Shown here: one piece after another, positions 9,302-16,061 of the stretch | Layout: each line of letters starts with the position of its first letter | Numbering within the stretch: position 1 is the first letter of the stretch | Origin: Caulobacterales bacterium | Lineage (GTDB): Bacteria > Pseudomonadota > Alphaproteobacteria > Caulobacterales > Caulobacteraceae | NCBI GenBank assembly: GCA_019510435.1 | Contig: JAEKKJ010000024.1 | Location: 1 to 64,000, forward strand | DNA length: 64,000 nt | Reading direction: 5' to 3' | Notes under the pieces: model-generated | What the model was told of the DNA's origin: nothing | Seen by the model: only the letters and a program-made list of their open reading frames with translations | Databases searched by the model: none | Position numbers and translations under genes: made by a program

Positions 9302-9751
9302 TCAGCTAAAGACCTCGACCATCTCGCCCTGAAGCGGGTCAGGGCCAAAGCGGTTGTGCCCCATCGTCCCGCGAAGGCACCCCAGGTCCACGAACATCCA
9401 GATCGAGAACGGCAGACTGAGCGCTCTTATGGTCGATCCAACGTCAGGCTCGGAGGCCGACACGACTGCCCCTAGCGCCGAGAGGAGCAGGGGCGGCAGA
9501 TACATCAGCAGCAGCCACCATCCGCTTTTTCCGCGATCGTGCAGCCTTCGCACCAAGAGCGACAGGACCACGACCATGCCGGCCAGCAACGGCACGATGG
9601 CCAGCAGGCCGAGCGGCGCGAATAAGGTTCCCAGGCCGGACGCGATGAAGCCGAGGACGACGACGGCCATCCAGGCGAGGATCGTCCCCTGCCAGTAGGG
9701 CGCGCGGTTCAAGCGCCCCTGAAACGAAAATGCCCCGCCCAGTTTGTCCAT
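9302..9751 (-). CDS. DUF805 family inner-membrane protein
   Basis: The 149-residue protein begins with the DUF805 pattern FQGRLNRAPYW, then has three or four membrane segments and the conserved RRLHDRGKSGWW loop, ending in GHNRFGPDP. All are hallmarks of DUF805 (YhaH-like) proteins, which have no established biochemical role. The start at 9751 is supported by GGGGGTGG upstream and by the family N-terminus. It sits just upstream of the DUF3667-like gene in the same direction, with a 63-base gap, so the two may be co-transcribed. Confidence 0.85.
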   Translation of the reverse strand: MDKLGGAFSFQGRLNRAPYWQGTILAWMAVVVLGFIASGLGTLFAPLGLLAIVPLLAGMVVVLSLLVRRLHDRGKSGWWLLLMYLPPLLLSALGAVVSASEPDVGSTIRALSLPFSIWMFVDLGCLRGTMGHNRFGPDPLQGEMVEVFS

Positions 9752-9816
9752 TTGCCACCCCCAGCTTGAGGTTGTGGTGCATGTTCCCTTTTTGTGCCAC
9801 CCTGTCAAGCCAGAGC

Positions 9817-10599
9817 CTATCGCCCCTTCCACTGTGGCGCCCGCTTCTGGCTGAAGGCCAGCGGCCCTTCCTTGAAGTCCTCGGACGTGAACAGCGCCGC
9901 CACCGCGGGGTATTTGTTCTGCCCGCGGATCGCCGCCTCCAGGCTGGGCTCGTCGAGCCCGCGGTAGACCGCCTCCTTCGACGCGCGGATCGACATGGGC
10001 CCCAGCTCGCAGATGGTCTTGGCCAGGGCGCGAGCGGCGTCCATCAGCGCCTCGGGCTTGGTCACCTCATGGACGAAGCCCAGGTCCTTGCCCTCGGCCG
10101 CCGAAACCCGCCGCGCGGTGAGGATCATCCCCATGGCCCGCTTCACGCCGATCGCCCGCGGCAGCCGGTGCAGGCCGCCGGCCAGGGCCGCCAGCCCCAC
10201 CCGCGGCTCCGGAAGGGCGAACACCGCGGCCTCGGACGCGAGGATGATGTCGCAGGCGAGCGCGATCTCGAACCCGCCGCCCATGGCCACGCCGTTCACG
10301 GCGGCGATCAGCGGCTTGGTCAGGTCGAAGCGCGAGGTCAGGCCCGCGAAGCCCGATGGCGGGCTCTTCATCACCCCGCCGGTGGCCTGGTGCTTCAGGT
10401 CGTTGCCGGCCGAGAAGGCCCGTTCGCCGGCGCCGGTCACGATCCCCACCCACTGCTCCGGGTCGGCGGCGAAGGCGTCCAGCGCCTCATGCATCTCGAA
10501 GTGCGCCGGCGAATGCAGCGCGTTCATGACGTCGGGGCGGTTCAGGGTGAAGGTGGTGACCGGCCCGTCCCGTTCCACCTTGATGAATTCATAGGCCAT
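9817..10599 (-). CDS. Enoyl-CoA hydratase/isomerase family protein
   Basis: The 260-residue crotonase-fold protein has the oxyanion-hole segment GERAFSAGNDLKH (about residues 58-70) and both catalytic glutamates of true hydratases: E111 in GGGFE and E131 in PEPRVG. It should hydrate 2-enoyl-CoA substrates in the cytoplasm, in fatty- or branched-acid breakdown; chain preference is unknown. The start at 10599 is preferred because GGGAGG precedes it. The gene is last in its direction after a dispersed repeat, with no other beta-oxidation gene adjacent. Confidence 0.88.
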   Translation of the reverse strand: MAYEFIKVERDGPVTTFTLNRPDVMNALHSPAHFEMHEALDAFAADPEQWVGIVTGAGERAFSAGNDLKHQATGGVMKSPPSGFAGLTSRFDLTKPLIAAVNGVAMGGGFEIALACDIILASEAAVFALPEPRVGLAALAGGLHRLPRAIGVKRAMGMILTARRVSAAEGKDLGFVHEVTKPEALMDAARALAKTICELGPMSIRASKEAVYRGLDEPSLEAAIRGQNKYPAVAALFTSEDFKEGPLAFSQKRAPQWKGR

Positions 10600-10660
10600 G
10601 GCGTCCTCCCGTCTGTTGGCCGGGAGGGTCACGGGGCGCCCCAGCGTCCGTCAAGCCGGC

Positions 10661-10806
10661 TTTCCCTCCCCTTCATGGGCAGGGTGGCGCGAGCCGGAGG
10701 CGATGCGACGGGTGGGGAATAGTCGATCAAGCGCAGAGCCCGGTCGTGGCTTCCCCACCCTGGCCTGGCTGCGCCAAGCCTGTCCCTCCCCATGAAGGGG
10801 AGGGAA
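10661..10806. repeat. Palindromic dispersed intergenic element, copy B
   Basis: This 146-bp element shares block order and sequence with copy A at 6265-6394: TTTCCCTCCCC at the left, GGTGGGGAATAGTCGA, GGTCGTGGC and ACCCTGG inside, and TCCCTCCCCATGAAGG / GGAGGGAAA at the right. It lies between the carbonic-anhydrase-like gene end and the enoyl-CoA hydratase start. No open frame is conserved between the copies. Confidence 0.8.
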
Positions 10807-10808
10807 AA

Positions 10809-11339
10809 TCACCCCACGACCCGCAGCTCGCGCCGGTAACGCTTCCAGTTCTCCACATAGTGTTTCGACCCGCCCAGGATCATCATCGCCTGCTCGGGGC
10901 TGACCTCGCGCACCACCTTGCCCGGCGCGCCCATCACCAGGGAGTTGTCCGGGATCTCCTTGCCCTCGGTGATCAGGCAGTTGGCGCCGATCAGGCAGTT
11001 CTTCCCGATCCTGGCGCCGTTCAGGACCACCGAGCCGATGCCCACCAGGCTGCCGTCCCCGATGGTGCAGCCGTGCAGCATCACCATGTGGCCTACGGTG
11101 ACGTCCGCGCCGATGATGAGCGGCGAGCCAGTATCTGTGTGGCAGACGCTGCCGTCCTGGATGTTGGAGCCCTCGCCCACCACGATCGGATCGTTGTCCC
11201 CGCGCAGGGTGGCGCCCCACCAGACCGAGGCGTTTTTCTTCAAGACGACTCGCCCGATGACCGAGGCGCTGGGTGCGATCCAGTATTCGTCATCATTCGG
11301 TAGCTCAGGTGTCACATTGCCCAAGTTGTAGACAGCCAC
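10809..11339 (-). CDS. Gamma-carbonic-anhydrase-like left-handed beta-helix protein
   Basis: The 176-residue protein consists of hexapeptide repeats forming a left-handed beta-helix followed by a C-terminal helix. The three zinc-ligand histidines of the gamma class are present (H67, H84, H89, in VCHTD and VGHMVMLHG). Members of this YrdA/PaaY/CaiE-like group are metal-binding; some are carbonic anhydrases and some are thioesterases or have no known activity. The start codon is GTG with AGGGG upstream. It is divergent from the phoH leader region. Confidence 0.87.
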   Translation of the reverse strand: MAVYNLGNVTPELPNDDEYWIAPSASVIGRVVLKKNASVWWGATLRGDNDPIVVGEGSNIQDGSVCHTDTGSPLIIGADVTVGHMVMLHGCTIGDGSLVGIGSVVLNGARIGKNCLIGANCLITEGKEIPDNSLVMGAPGKVVREVSPEQAMMILGGSKHYVENWKRYRRELRVVG

Positions 11340-11654
11340 CGGGGAACCCCTTTGCTTGCGACATTCCGTCCGTTTAACGACTCGGAAAGGACGTTAGGAT
11401 CATTCTAGTCGGGCGATTCGAGGGGGCGAAAGCCTTCGCGAAAGCCGCCACGGGGGCGTCGCCTCCGTGTTCTCGCGCTGGACGGGGTGGATGGCGCTGA
11501 GTCTGTTGTTCCCACGGGCGGTGACGCCCGGACCCGCAGAAGCCGCTGGGCCGCCAGGCCCGGCAAGCCGCCGCCGCAGTGTTTTCATCCGTTTTTCCAA
11601 AGGGCGCTCCCAGTCACGGGACGCCCTTTTTTCTTGCCCCCTGAGGAGGCCTTG
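11340..11654 (+). ncRNA. Structured leader or small RNA ending in a terminator just before phoH
   Basis: This 315-base gap between divergent genes has no protein gene but is rich in RNA hairpins on the plus strand: CACGGGGGC/GCCTCCGTG at 11449-11469, CGGGCG-GTGA-CGCCCG at 11515-11530, GGGCC-GCCA-GGCCC near 11547-11560, then an intrinsic terminator at 11599-11632. A weak promoter (TTTAAC 11373-11378, 16 bases, TAGGAT 11395-11400) could start it near 11407. It could be an independent sRNA or an attenuator leader of phoH. I could not match it to a named RNA family. Confidence 0.4.
11599..11632 (+). terminator. Rho-independent terminator 23 bases before the phoH start
   Basis: The stem GGGCG plus TCCC pairs with GGGA plus CGCCC around a 6-base loop, with flanking AAA and a run of six T (11627-11632). 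It ends about 10 bases before the phoH ribosome-binding site (GAGGAGG, 11643-11649), so a transcript starting upstream would normally stop before phoH. Confidence 0.75.
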
Positions 11655-12431
11655 ATGAGCAAACGGGCTCTGAAGCGACAAGTGCGCGAAGGCGCGTTCG
11701 ACGCCGGTCAATTCCAGGGGGACGATAAAATCCGCCGGTTGCCGATCGACCGCGGCTGGTCGCCATTGGCGCATCACAACGACGATCGCGAACAGGGGCG
11801 CGAGCAGGGCTACCTGAAGACGATCAAGGCCAAGTCGCCGGGCCAGCAGGAACTGATCGACGCCGTCGACGCCAAGAACCTGGTCCTGGCCCTGGGTCCG
11901 GCCGGCACCGGCAAGACCTACCTCGCCATCGCCAAGGCGGTCGAGGCCCTGGAAAGCGGCCGCGTCGGGCGGATCGTCCTGTCCCGTCCCGCGGTGGAGG
12001 CGGGCGAGTCGATCGGTTTCCTGCCCGGCGACGCGGAAGACAAGCTCGCGCCCTACCTGCGCCCGCTCTACGACGCGCTTTCCGACCGGCTCTCGATGAA
12101 GCGGGTGCGGGCGCTGATGGCCGAGGGCGCCATCGAGATCGCGCCGGTGGGCTTCATGCGCGGCCGCACGCTCAACAACGCCTTCGTGGTCATCGACGAG
12201 GCGCAGAACTGCACCTACGGCCAGCTCAAGATGCTGCTGACCCGCCTGGGCTGGCACTCGACCATGGTGGTGACGGGCGATCCGAACCAGTCGGACCTGC
12301 TACCCGAGATCTCCGGCCTGCGGCCGGTGGCCGAGCGGCTGGAGCAGGTGGCGAACATCGCCGTGGTGCGCCTCGCCGACTGCGACATCGTCCGCCACCC
12401 GCTGGTGGCGGAAATGCTGGGCGTCCTCTGA
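11655..12431 (+). CDS. phoH: PhoH family ATPase
   Basis: The 258-residue protein has the PhoH P-loop GPAGTGKT (residues 81-88), Walker B VVIDEAQN with D181/E182, and the family motifs LSRPAVEAGESIGFLPGD and TGDPNQSDLL. It belongs to the short cytosolic PhoH class without an added KH or PIN domain; the N-terminal 60 residues are basic. PhoH proteins bind ATP and are linked to phosphate starvation and RNA metabolism, but their exact reaction is debated. The ATG at 11655 has a strong GAGGAGG. Expression may be controlled by the terminator immediately upstream. Confidence 0.9.
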   Translation: MSKRALKRQVREGAFDAGQFQGDDKIRRLPIDRGWSPLAHHNDDREQGREQGYLKTIKAKSPGQQELIDAVDAKNLVLALGPAGTGKTYLAIAKAVEALESGRVGRIVLSRPAVEAGESIGFLPGDAEDKLAPYLRPLYDALSDRLSMKRVRALMAEGAIEIAPVGFMRGRTLNNAFVVIDEAQNCTYGQLKMLLTRLGWHSTMVVTGDPNQSDLLPEISGLRPVAERLEQVANIAVVRLADCDIVRHPLVAEMLGVL

Positions 12432-12437
12432 CAAGGC

Positions 12438-12469
12438 GGCGGCGAGGGGAAACCGCTCCCCTCGCCGCC
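12438..12469. terminator. Strong hairpin between convergent phoH and GST genes
   Basis: A perfect 13-bp stem (GGCGGCGAGGGGA / TCCCCTCGCCGCC) with a 6-base loop sits in the 48-base gap between two converging genes. There is no T-run, so it may end transcription with Rho or protect 3' ends. Confidence 0.65.
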
Positions 12470-12479
12470 AACTCCGGAC

Positions 12480-13127
12480 TTACGCCGCCTCGAGCTCTTC
12501 GAAGCTGGCCAGTTGCGCCGCCAGGGCGCGCTGGAAGGCCGGACGCGCCTCGCAGCGGGCCACGTAGGGCCCGAGCACAGGGTCACCGCTGACGATGTCG
12601 GTGTAGTTCAGGTTGCGCAGCACGGTGACCATCAAGAGGTCGCCCGCGGTGAAGCGGTCCTCCAGATACTCGCGCCCCTTCAGCCGGCGGGCCAGCGAAG
12701 CCAGCTTCATGCGGGTGAAGGCCTCCTGGGCCGGCTTGCGAGCCTTGGCCCAGGCCTCGTCGGTGAAGAAGACGTCGACGTTGAACAGGTTCTGGACGTG
12801 CGGCTCGATGGAGTTCAGCGCCGCGAACATCCACTGGACGGTCTTGGCCCGCCCCGCGTCGTCGCGCGGACACAGCGCTTCCGACCGCTCGGCGATGCGC
12901 AGCACGATCGCGCCGCTCTCGAAGAGGGTCAGGTCGTCTTCCATCAGCACGGGCACCTGGCCCCAGGGTTGCATCGCGCGGTAGTCGGGCGCGTCGCCGT
13001 CGCCCGGAGCCAGCAGCTTCTGGTCATAGGGGATGCCCGCCTCTTCCAGGGCCCAGCGGACCCGCAGGTCTCGGACGAGGCCGCGCGCGAAGGGCGGCAC
13101 GGACTTGAAGCCGGTGATGGTGATCAT
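12480..13127 (-). CDS. Glutathione S-transferase family protein
   Basis: The 215-residue protein has an N-terminal thioredoxin-like GST domain (residues about 1-85, with the cis-Pro motif GQVPVL and the glutathione-binding FESGAIVLRIAE) and an all-helical C-terminal domain. It likely conjugates or reduces with glutathione; substrate unknown. It is the last gene of a three-gene unit and its ATG overlaps the stop of the SRPBCC gene (ATGA), so it is translationally coupled to it. This suggests a stress or xenobiotic role under the ArsR regulator at 13608-13964. Confidence 0.88.
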   Translation of the reverse strand: MITITGFKSVPPFARGLVRDLRVRWALEEAGIPYDQKLLAPGDGDAPDYRAMQPWGQVPVLMEDDLTLFESGAIVLRIAERSEALCPRDDAGRAKTVQWMFAALNSIEPHVQNLFNVDVFFTDEAWAKARKPAQEAFTRMKLASLARRLKGREYLEDRFTAGDLLMVTVLRNLNYTDIVSGDPVLGPYVARCEARPAFQRALAAQLASFEELEAA

Positions 13128-13624
13128 TGGGAGTCTCCTTTTGCGAGGGTTTCGACGTAGGCCTGCTCGCAGTCCAAGAGGCGGCTCCAGCCCACGATGT
13201 GGTTGTTGCGCCGCTCGACCGTGCGGAACGGGGTCTGGTGGAAGGTCTGGATGGTGGCGCCGTTCTGTTCGGCGAAGGTGATGGTGACGAGGGTCTCCAC
13301 GCCGGCCGCCGGCCCTGCGTCCCAGATGAAGGTGAAGACGATCCGGCGGTCGCGTTCGATCTCGCGGAAGACGCCCCGCTGCCAGTTCTCGCCAAGCGTC
13401 GGCGAGACGATGCAGGCGCGCCAGGCGCCGCCGGGCCGGAAGTCCTGCTCGAAGTGCTTGCACACGTACTGCGTGGGGCCCCACCACCGCACGCGGTGGT
13501 TCGGATCCTCCCACATGCGGAACACCAGCGGGACCGGGGCGGCGAAGGCGCGGACGAGGTAGAGCTCGTCGTCCTGGACCACGGCCGGATGGGGCGGAAG
13601 GGCCGCGTCAGTTCTTGCGTCCAT
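13124..13624 (-). CDS. SRPBCC (AHSA1-like) domain protein
   Basis: The 166-residue protein has the AHSA1/START-like pattern: an RAFAAPVPLVFRMW opening after a 22-residue N-terminal extension, HRVRWWGP, RPGGAWR and the C-terminal GWSRLLD helix. These helix-grip proteins bind hydrophobic ligands; those paired with ArsR regulators are common but largely uncharacterised. It overlaps the ArsR gene upstream by 17 bases and the GST gene downstream by 4. Confidence 0.85.
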   Translation of the reverse strand: MDARTDAALPPHPAVVQDDELYLVRAFAAPVPLVFRMWEDPNHRVRWWGPTQYVCKHFEQDFRPGGAWRACIVSPTLGENWQRGVFREIERDRRIVFTFIWDAGPAAGVETLVTITFAEQNGATIQTFHQTPFRTVERRNNHIVGWSRLLDCEQAYVETLAKGDSQ

Positions 13625-13964
13625 CGGGGTCTCCTTTGGTCAGTTCCGCGAGGTAGGCGTCCATGCGGTCGAAGCTGCCGTCCCAGAAACGGCGGTAGTG
13701 GCTGAGCCAGCCGTCGACCGCCTTCAGGGCCTCCGGCGTCAGGCGGCAGGGCCGTCGCTGGGCGTCGCGGCCCTGGACGATCAGGCCGGCGGACTGCAGC
13801 ACCTTCAGGTGGCGGGAGACGGCCGGCAGGCTGATCTCGAACGGCTCCGCCAGTTCGCCCACGGTCGCCTCGCCCTGCGCCAGCCGCGCGAGGATCGCCC
13901 GGCGGGTCGGGTCGGCCAGGGCCGAGAGCGTGGCGCTCAGGGGATCGAGCTGCTGCGTCGTCAT
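13608..13964 (-). CDS. ArsR family transcriptional regulator
   Basis: The 118-residue winged-helix repressor has the ArsR/SmtB core (LADPTRRAILARLAQGEATVGEL, then SLPAVSRHLKVLQSAGLI as helix-turn-helix). It has no metal-binding CxC motif; it belongs to the subtype paired with SRPBCC proteins. It heads a unit with the SRPBCC and GST genes. A double inverted repeat just upstream (13974-14005) is the probable autoregulatory operator. Confidence 0.88.
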   Translation of the reverse strand: MTTQQLDPLSATLSALADPTRRAILARLAQGEATVGELAEPFEISLPAVSRHLKVLQSAGLIVQGRDAQRRPCRLTPEALKAVDGWLSHYRRFWDGSFDRMDAYLAELTKGDPDGRKN

Positions 13965-13973
13965 TAGCGCATC

Positions 13974-14005
13974 CGTTAAATAACGTCTCTGTTAAATAAG
14001 AGACG
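13974..14005. promoter_or_regulatory. Candidate ArsR operator (overlapping palindromes)
   Basis: Two overlapping inverted repeats lie 10-41 bases upstream of the arsR start: CGTTAAATAACG (13974-13985) and CGTCTCT-8-AGAGACG (13984-14005). The element GTTAAATAA is directly repeated at 13975-13983 and 13991-13999, 16 bp apart. Position over the promoter of the arsR unit suggests autoregulation. Confidence 0.6.
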
Positions 14006-14047
14006 CCATGCCGCTGTCAAGCCGGTTGCGTCGAAGGGTTGTTTCAG

Positions 14048-14072
14048 GTAGATAGTTCGTCGACCTAACTAC
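14048..14072. promoter_or_regulatory. Candidate MarR operator
   Basis: An inverted repeat GTAGATAG (14048-14055) and CTAACTAC (14065-14072), 7 of 8 matching, ends 8 bases before the marR start codon. MarR repressors usually bind such imperfect palindromes at their own promoters. Confidence 0.5.
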
Positions 14073-14080
14073 TTGAGCCG

Positions 14081-14521
14081 ATGTCCCAGCCCCTCACCAC
14101 CAGTCCCATCGTCGACCTGGCCGACGCCCTGCGTCCCGCCATCCTGCGGGTGTCGCGGCGGCTGCGGCAGGAGGCGCAGAAGGCGGGCCTCTCGGCGCAG
14201 GACGCGCTCCTGCTGGGCCACATCCGCAAGCATCCCGGCGTCGGTGTCAGCGCCCTGGCCGAGCTGGAGCGCACCTCGAAGCCCACCATGAGCGCCCACA
14301 TCAAGCGCCTGGAGGCGGCCGGCCTGGTGGCCCGCAGCGGCGACGCCGAGGACGGACGCCGCTCGGGCCTGGCGATCACCGTGGCCGGAACGCGCAAGCT
14401 GGAGGCGATCCGCCGCCAGCGGAACGACTGGCTGGCCGCACGCCTGGCGCGCCTCACCCCCGCCGAACGGGCTGCGCTGGACGCGGCGGCCGCACCGCTG
14501 CTGCGCCTGGCCGACGCATGA
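14081..14521 (+). CDS. MarR family transcriptional regulator
   Basis: The 146-residue protein has the MarR winged helix (LLGHIRKHPGVGVSALAELE, then TSKPTMSAHIKRLEAAGLV and the wing SGDAEDGRRSG) and helical dimerisation ends. It overlaps the exporter gene by 4 bases (ATGA), the usual repressor-transporter pairing, so it probably controls drug or metabolite efflux in response to the transported compound. Confidence 0.88.
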   Translation: MSQPLTTSPIVDLADALRPAILRVSRRLRQEAQKAGLSAQDALLLGHIRKHPGVGVSALAELERTSKPTMSAHIKRLEAAGLVARSGDAEDGRRSGLAITVAGTRKLEAIRRQRNDWLAARLARLTPAERAALDAAAAPLLRLADA

Positions 14522-15999
14522 GCCCGACCGACGAGACCTTGGAGGCCCTGGCGCCCCCCGAGGCGACACAGGCGGGCGAAGCTGAGGCGCCCGACGCCGC
14601 GGCGGCGCAGTTCCGGCGCGGCTGGCTGGTGCCGGCGATCATCGGCTCGGCGCTCCTGATGCAGACGCTGAACGCCACGGTGATCTCCAACGCCCTGCCC
14701 GCCATGGCGCACGCCTTCCACGTCGAGCCGCTGCGGCTCAACATCGCCATCACCGTCTATCTCCTGGCGGCGGCGATCTTCCTGCCGCTGTCCGGCTGGC
14801 TGGCCGACCGCTTCGGCGCGCGCCGCGTGTTCATGACTTCCATCGTCCTCTACGCCCTAGGCTCGGTGGCCTGCGGCCTGTCGCACGACATCTGGCAACT
14901 GATTCTGGCCCGCTTCGCCCAGGGCGCAGCGGGGGCCACCCTGATGCCGGTGGGCCGCCTGGTCCTGCTGCGCACCACGCCCAAGAGCGAGCTGGTGGGC
15001 GCCCTCTCGGTGGTCACCATGCCGGCCCTGCTGGGCCCTGTGGTCGGGCCGGTGATCGGCGGCGCCATCGTCACCTTCGCCAACTGGCGCTGGATCTTCT
15101 TCATGAACCTGCCGATCGCCGCCCTCGGCCTCGTGCTGGTGTTCCGCCATGTGCCCGAGGTCCGCGAGCACGACGCGCCGCCCGTGGACCTCCTGGGCAT
15201 CGTGCTCACCGGCGTAGGCCTGGCGGCCCTGATCTTCGGCTTCGAGAACCTGGGACGCGACGCGCTCAGCCCCTGGGCGGTGGCGGGCCTCTTCGTGCTC
15301 GGGTTCGCCGGCCTCGGCGTCTACGGCTGGCACGCCGCCCACACGCCGCACGCCGTGGTGAACCTGACGATCTTCCGCAAGAAGACCTTCTCCGCCTCGG
15401 TGATCGGCGGCGCCTGGATGCGCATCGCCATGGGCGCCAATCCCTTCCTGCTGGCGATGCTGCTGCAGGTCGCCTTCGGCCTTTCGGCCTTCGCCGCGGG
15501 CCTGATGACCTTCATCTCCGCCGTGGGCGCCCTGGTGATGAAGACCACCGCCCCGCCGATCCTGCGGGCCTACGGCTTCCGCACGGTGCTGCTCGTCAAC
15601 GCGGTGATCGTCGGCGCGAGTTTCATGGCCTACTCGCTGTTCCGGCCCAGCTGGCCGCACTGGGCGATCATGCTGGTGCTGGGGATCGGGGGCTTCTTCC
15701 GCTCTCTCCAGTTCACCGCCCTGAACGGCATGGCGTTCGCGGAGGTCGAGCAGGACCAGATGAGCCGGGCGGCCACCACCTCCTCGATGATGCAGAGCCT
15801 GGTGCAGTCCATCGGTATCGGCCTCTCGGCCAGCCTGCTGCACGCGCTGATGACCTGGCAGGGCCAGACCCACCTGACCGTCGAGAGCGTGACACCGGCG
15901 TTCGTGATCATCGGCCTGGTGACCATGATCTCCATGCTGTGGTTCGTGCGCCTGCCGAGCGATGCGGGTGATGAGATGAACGGTCGTAAGCCCCGGTAG
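14518..15999 (+). CDS. MFS exporter, DHA2 (EmrB/QacA-like) family
   Basis: The 493-residue protein has about 14 membrane segments and the DHA2 motifs: motif A as GWLADRFGARRVF after segment 2 and motif C-like GPVVGPVIGGAIV in segment 5. It is a proton-driven multidrug-type exporter in the inner membrane. There is no adjacent EmrA-type membrane-fusion protein, so it may act alone or with a partner elsewhere. The first 38 residues are cytosolic, acidic and Ala-rich. Confidence 0.88.
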   Translation: MSPTDETLEALAPPEATQAGEAEAPDAAAAQFRRGWLVPAIIGSALLMQTLNATVISNALPAMAHAFHVEPLRLNIAITVYLLAAAIFLPLSGWLADRFGARRVFMTSIVLYALGSVACGLSHDIWQLILARFAQGAAGATLMPVGRLVLLRTTPKSELVGALSVVTMPALLGPVVGPVIGGAIVTFANWRWIFFMNLPIAALGLVLVFRHVPEVREHDAPPVDLLGIVLTGVGLAALIFGFENLGRDALSPWAVAGLFVLGFAGLGVYGWHAAHTPHAVVNLTIFRKKTFSASVIGGAWMRIAMGANPFLLAMLLQVAFGLSAFAAGLMTFISAVGALVMKTTAPPILRAYGFRTVLLVNAVIVGASFMAYSLFRPSWPHWAIMLVLGIGGFFRSLQFTALNGMAFAEVEQDQMSRAATTSSMMQSLVQSIGIGLSASLLHALMTWQGQTHLTVESVTPAFVIIGLVTMISMLWFVRLPSDAGDEMNGRKPR

Positions 16000-16061
16000 C
16001 GGCGCCGAACGGACATCCCTAAGGTGCCCGCAATCCCGCTGTTGGAACCGAGCCTGCACGT

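Noticed and set aside
8084..9475. 463-codon plus-strand frame across the DUF3667 and DUF805 genes
   Set aside because: It spans two opposite-strand genes with clear family motifs and encodes Arg/His/Gln-rich sequence typical of a shadow.
11440..11635. Naming the structured region before phoH as 6S RNA, tmRNA or SRP RNA
   Set aside because: None of the conserved sequence motifs of tmRNA or SRP RNA is present and I could not confirm the 6S bubble pattern, so it is left unnamed.
11400..12257. 285-codon minus-strand frame over the phoH leader and gene
   Set aside because: Antisense to PhoH; no start context and no recognisable family.
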